This document shows positions 60,094 through 64,000 of a stretch of 64,000 bases of DNA, piece by piece (the first letter of the stretch is position 1; each line of letters begins with the position of its first letter). Source of the DNA: Trichoplusia ni (taxonomy: Eukaryota > Arthropoda > Insecta > Lepidoptera > Noctuidae); the NCBI RefSeq assembly GCF_003590095.1, contig NC_039479.1, positions 1,922,001-1,986,000 of the forward strand, given 5' to 3'. The position numbers and the translations under genes are program-made. A model generated the notes under the pieces. That model did no database searches and had not been told where the DNA came from. It worked only from the letters and a program-made list of their open reading frames with translations.

Positions 60094-63000
60094 ATGGCGA
60101 AATTGTTCCTACTTCTGGGTACGTACAATGTTTAATAACATTCATTATTTCTTACACAATGCTCTTTACTTCATGGAAACATTTTGTTTTAACTTTTAAG
60201 AATAGTATTACACGTGTTTAATGGTTATTTTGATAATTATCTACCCAATTAGGCGGTACTTTGTAATAACTAGAATTATTAATTGGTTTCCTGCTTGATT
60301 TTAATTCCCAACGTCAATTAATATTACTAGATAATAGTTTTGTTTAATATGCATTTCAGTTATTGATAGTAAAAAGTTTAAATTGTCTTAACTTGTTTAT
60401 TCAGTTCATTTGTATTTTTATGGAAATAGCAGTGGGTAGAAGTAGTCGAGTAATCTTCCTACAGCAGTCTGCCGACATTCATTGCAGTAACAGGTCCATG
60501 CTATTGATATTACAAGCATTTAAGAGACCCACTGTCACATATCACAATCTACGGTTGTGCTAACAAAAAAAAGTGATTTCAAGAAAGCATTGTCGAAAAC
60601 ATGTTGACGTTCCCTTTAAATATTCAACCGGTGATCGAAACTAGGGAGTTATATCTAAAATTAAATGTATCTACTAATTCCCATTAATATAACAATATTA
60701 ATATTACAAACTCTCCTATACAAAATATTGTTTAAAAGTTTTCAAACATAGACTATATCTTACGGGTTATCACGAAACTGATAACCACGCATCAAACAGA
60801 AACTTTCAATCAATAGTGAACACAAAAACTAAAAACTTGTTTCTTGTTTCCACACAAAACACGACTAGTAATAATTATAAATAAGATTTGTAAAGTATTT
60901 GAGTTAAAAAAAACAGTTGAAATTGAAGGTCAAAAATGATTCGATCAAGTTTGGAAGCCATTAAGTACATAATTTTATGTTTAATAAGAGGTATATTGGG
61001 TTCCTACTTGATAAATATTATTAGACAAACATTGTCACATTATAAAAAACTTAGTGTGAACATCCAATAGCTACTTAAACGCACTTTGCCATGGAAAATA
61101 TTTTGTAAATTTGTCACAATAAATACGGTTGTCTCAAGCTGGGTAATAGCTTTATGCCTAAAAAAAAATGCCTGTGTTTTTCATTATAATTATAATATGT
61201 ATTCACATTCATACATATTGGATTACAATAGGTCAAGAAGTTTATCTGTAAAAATGTATTTTCTTATAAATGCTGTTTATTTTTTAATTACAAATGACCA
61301 TGAACCTGTGATAGCTGAGTGGGGAAAATAATGGTTGCTTGTAATCAGCTGATCGAAATTATCACAGAGGGCACCACTGTTTTTTCCAGAAAAGACTATT
61401 GCTTTCTTGCTGAAAACTAAAATGTTAACTCTTTTGATCTTGGTCAGTGCCAAAATTACATCAAATACGTTTTGTCCTTTCGTCGTCATAACTTAACAGA
61501 CAGATAGTCAGACAGACGTAGTTCATAAGAAAACAATGAGCAGTGTCTGAGTATTTTGTCCGTCTTGTTATCCTTAAGCATTATGCAAGGAAAAAATATT
61601 TAAACACGTCGTCATCATGTTTGCGTCATAAATGTACGGCGGGGTTTTTCTGTACGACGGGATTTTATCAGCTGTTTACAAAGATTTTCGAAGAAGCGTA
61701 AGCAGAGATGTAATGATTCGATTAACCTGTTTATTATTATATCTTTGACCTAAAAGTTCATTCAGCCAAGGCGATAAATATTGAGCTATTTCTATACATT
61801 ACGGGGCCGCGTAGCTCTGGTATTAAATGTGATCTATCTTCGCCGGCAATGTATGTCAAGTCGTACGATGTTCTCGTCTTGTGTAAATGAGCTTCATACT
61901 CGTAGTACTACCAAGTAAATATGGTTGAGTAATTTTGTTTTTTAAGCCAAACTTGTTTTTTTTACGAAATTTTTCTGTCCCTGGCAATACGAATTACTGA
62001 AGTTCATCGCTACGCGTCGGACAAATAATGGTTTTAGGCAAAGGTTTTGAGCATCTAGGATGAGATCATTGTTAAGTTTTATGTTTTTATTTTTGCGTTA
62101 GAAACACATGTACTACGGTAATTAATATCTATTAGTTTTATATTTCTAAAATGCTAAAAGTATTTTTGGCTAGATTAAAACTTAATGAACTTCAAAGTTC
62201 CGAAATTGATAAATAATTGAATGGAAACTTAATTGCCGCATTCTAACATCATCAAATTACGTCAAAAATCGGCAATTAAGCATTTATTTAAATTACTTTT
62301 AAATACTGACGAGGAAATGTTAATTAATGACACACTTATTAACTTCAAAAAGATATAAATAACGTTTCTTATGTTGTTAAGAGTTATCTCAGGCTGTACT
62401 GAACCAATCTTAAAACTGCTTAACGATTAGTTTACCTACCTTTGTACCTTTATATTTACTTTTTATTTAAATAGGTTTTTAAATTTTTATTAAATAAATG
62501 ATTTTCCTTCAGGTTTGGCGGCTGTGACCATGGCGGTCCCTTACGATAGCTACTTCCCCCCCAAGTATGAGAAGACACCGCTAGGAGAGAGCATCGACAG
62601 ATCAACCATGAAACTACTTAAGGTATCCACAAGAATCACTAACGTTTTAAAGTAAATCTCGAATTCAAGGACGACAGTGAGCTATAATATTTCACCGGCT
62701 TCAAATACAATATGCGACCAAAACTTGATAAAAAAGTATGGGACCAAATGACAGCTATATCACCTTAAATCCATCGTCCGTCGTCCGAGGTTCTTGATGT
62801 ACAAAGAACAGACGAAGGGAGAACCATCCCCTTAGTCGTTTAAAAACTTCCCCTAAGGTATCATGCCGTCTAGAAAAAAATAAACACTTCGTCACTTAGC
62901 AAATTGTCGTTCTTGCATACGGAGCCACATTCTTAGTGCTAGTTTTTTTATTTCTATTATTATTTTATTGTAACTTTATCTTATAGTAGTGCCTATATAA

Positions 63001-63160
63001 TGGTATCTTTTCACAGGCGGCTTACGATGTAGCTGATGATAAGAACGTCGTATCCTCCCCACTTGGGCTCATGATGCTGCTCGCACTCTTCAATTCGGGA
63101 GCCGGTCCGGAGACCAAGGAGGAAATCATCAAGTTCCTCGGAGGCACCGACTTCAAACAG
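60094..63160 (+). CDS. Secreted serpin, N-terminal exons (runs off the right edge)
   Basis: N-terminal part of a secreted serine-protease-inhibitor-fold protein. Exons: 60094-60118, 62513-62622, 63017-63160, then GT at 63161; 93 residues in phase. The signal peptide MAKLFLLLGLAAVTMA is split by the first intron (2.4 kb, phase 1). The mature part begins VPYDSYFPPKYEKTPLGES and reaches helix A (STMKLLKAAYDVADDKN). It then enters the serpin hallmark VVSSPLGLMMLLALFNSGAG and TKEEIIKFLGG. The reactive-site loop lies beyond the window, so inhibitory status and target protease cannot be told. Lepidopteran serpins commonly regulate the hemolymph clip-protease and melanization cascades (family knowledge). 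The exon end at LKAAYDV corresponds to that of the serpin-like gene at 39.4 kb, whose first visible exon begins at the equivalent place. Confidence 0.9.
60119..62512 (+). other. First intron of the second serpin gene
   Basis: A 2.4-kb AT-rich intron. Short ORFs inside show no recognisable family. A short cagacagatagtcagacaga stretch (about 61499-61518) is a simple-sequence patch. No other gene was seen. Confidence 0.7.
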
Positions 63161-64000
63161 GTCAGCTAGCACTTGAACCTTAACACTCTTAACATTTGCA
63201 CTAACTCTTAACATTTGCAGTGTTTTGGAGATAGGAGAAGTCGCATTACTGATTTTTTTAAATCTTTAATTATATTTAAGGGGTTTTTATCCACACGGAT
63301 ACGTCAACCCCATTGTGCCTTATACTAAATTTACTTACACGCTACTGAAAAGGGAATCACTGATTACATACTCGAACCAGACCACATATTCGTAATTTCC
63401 GAAAGAGGATTTAAAAAAAAAATGAGAAGACCAACATCCAAAATGTTTAATTTGAATTCCTTAATCAGTGATTCCCTTTCCCTTTTATTCTTGACACAAT
63501 CCATCAGCAAATGCTGCACGACCTCAACTTTATATCGCATTACTTTGAGTCGAGCAATCGCACGATACTTATGGACAAAACGTTGTCATGAATCAGCTAC
63601 ACTGAAAAACACATTCACATTCATAAGGCAATTAATTTAACTCTTTCCTCTCGTTCCCGTTGACCGAATCGGTCAGATGAATTATTAGGTAAATCCCCTT
63701 AAATAATTAAACTTAAATCCCGCTCTCTGGTAGCTTGTGCTTTAATAAGATTGTTAGTATAGCAACGAACTTAGTAGAATCCCAAACCCGTTCCCTTACT
63801 GAATGTTGATGTGGTAGTTAGCTAGTCTCTTTCTTGATCTGGGTAAAGGCTCCTAGGGTAAAGCTTCCATTAAAACGGTCAAAGCCGTCGCTTAGACTAG
63901 CTGACTTCTTATAGACAATTCTCTTTGTGCAATTCCTATATAACATCATCTTTATGATCATTCCTCTACCCTTATCCCAATTATTTTATTCCTGATAGGC
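63161..64000 (+). other. Intronic sequence of the second serpin gene up to the window edge
   Basis: Starts with the donor gtcagc after exon 3. No next serpin exon (expected to encode the 'ANKIYV' strand) was recognised in the remaining 840 bases. Confidence 0.6.

Noticed and set aside
1..64000. CRISPR array, prophage or bacterial operon
   Set aside because: No regularly spaced repeats, no operon-like gene packing, and all genes are spliced animal genes.

Overview
The window looks like moth or butterfly (Lepidoptera) nuclear DNA. Coding exons are short, often GC-rich, and sit in AT-rich introns with GT-AG borders. Much of the rest is typical lepidopteran repeats: the 'tagctgttgcccgcgacttcg' family, tRNA-derived SINEs, and the 'actgctgggcataggcct' motif. 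There is no bacterial, phage or CRISPR content. The species cannot be named from this sequence.

Layout. 1-23,211: no coding exon that I recognise. It is probably upstream sequence or a long 5' intron of the ZSWIM gene. It holds two CpG-rich, promoter-like stretches (about 0.83-1.76 kb and 15.95-16.29 kb), a 3.07-kb DNA transposon with perfect 25-bp terminal inverted repeats (4,000-7,064) and many short repeats. 23,212-32,861 (+): 21 exons of a ZSWIM4/5/6-type SWIM zinc-finger protein, complete at the C-terminus. 36,739-38,136 (+): a two-exon MADF-BESS DNA-binding protein with an apparent indel in the MADF core. 39,353-42,721 (+): a divergent serpin missing its first exons. 43,160-43,856 (-): a small secreted protein that could be a peptide precursor. 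44,327-47,576 (-): BBS4, nine exons, 439 aa. 48,097-56,006 (+): NGLY1 (peptide:N-glycanase), eleven exons, 594 aa, head-to-head with BBS4 across about 520 bp. 60,094 to the right edge (+): the first three exons of a second, more typical secreted serpin.

The genes do not form one pathway. BBS4 is a ciliary BBSome subunit, NGLY1 deglycosylates misfolded glycoproteins in the cytosol, ZSWIM proteins are probable cullin-RING substrate receptors, and serpins act in the hemolymph. The exon models for ZSWIM, BBS4 and NGLY1 were checked by codon phase at every junction and stay in frame throughout. The least explained items are the transposon carrying a host-like coding fragment, the small secreted protein, the degenerate serpin and the tandem copies of the NGLY1 last exon beyond its stop codon.
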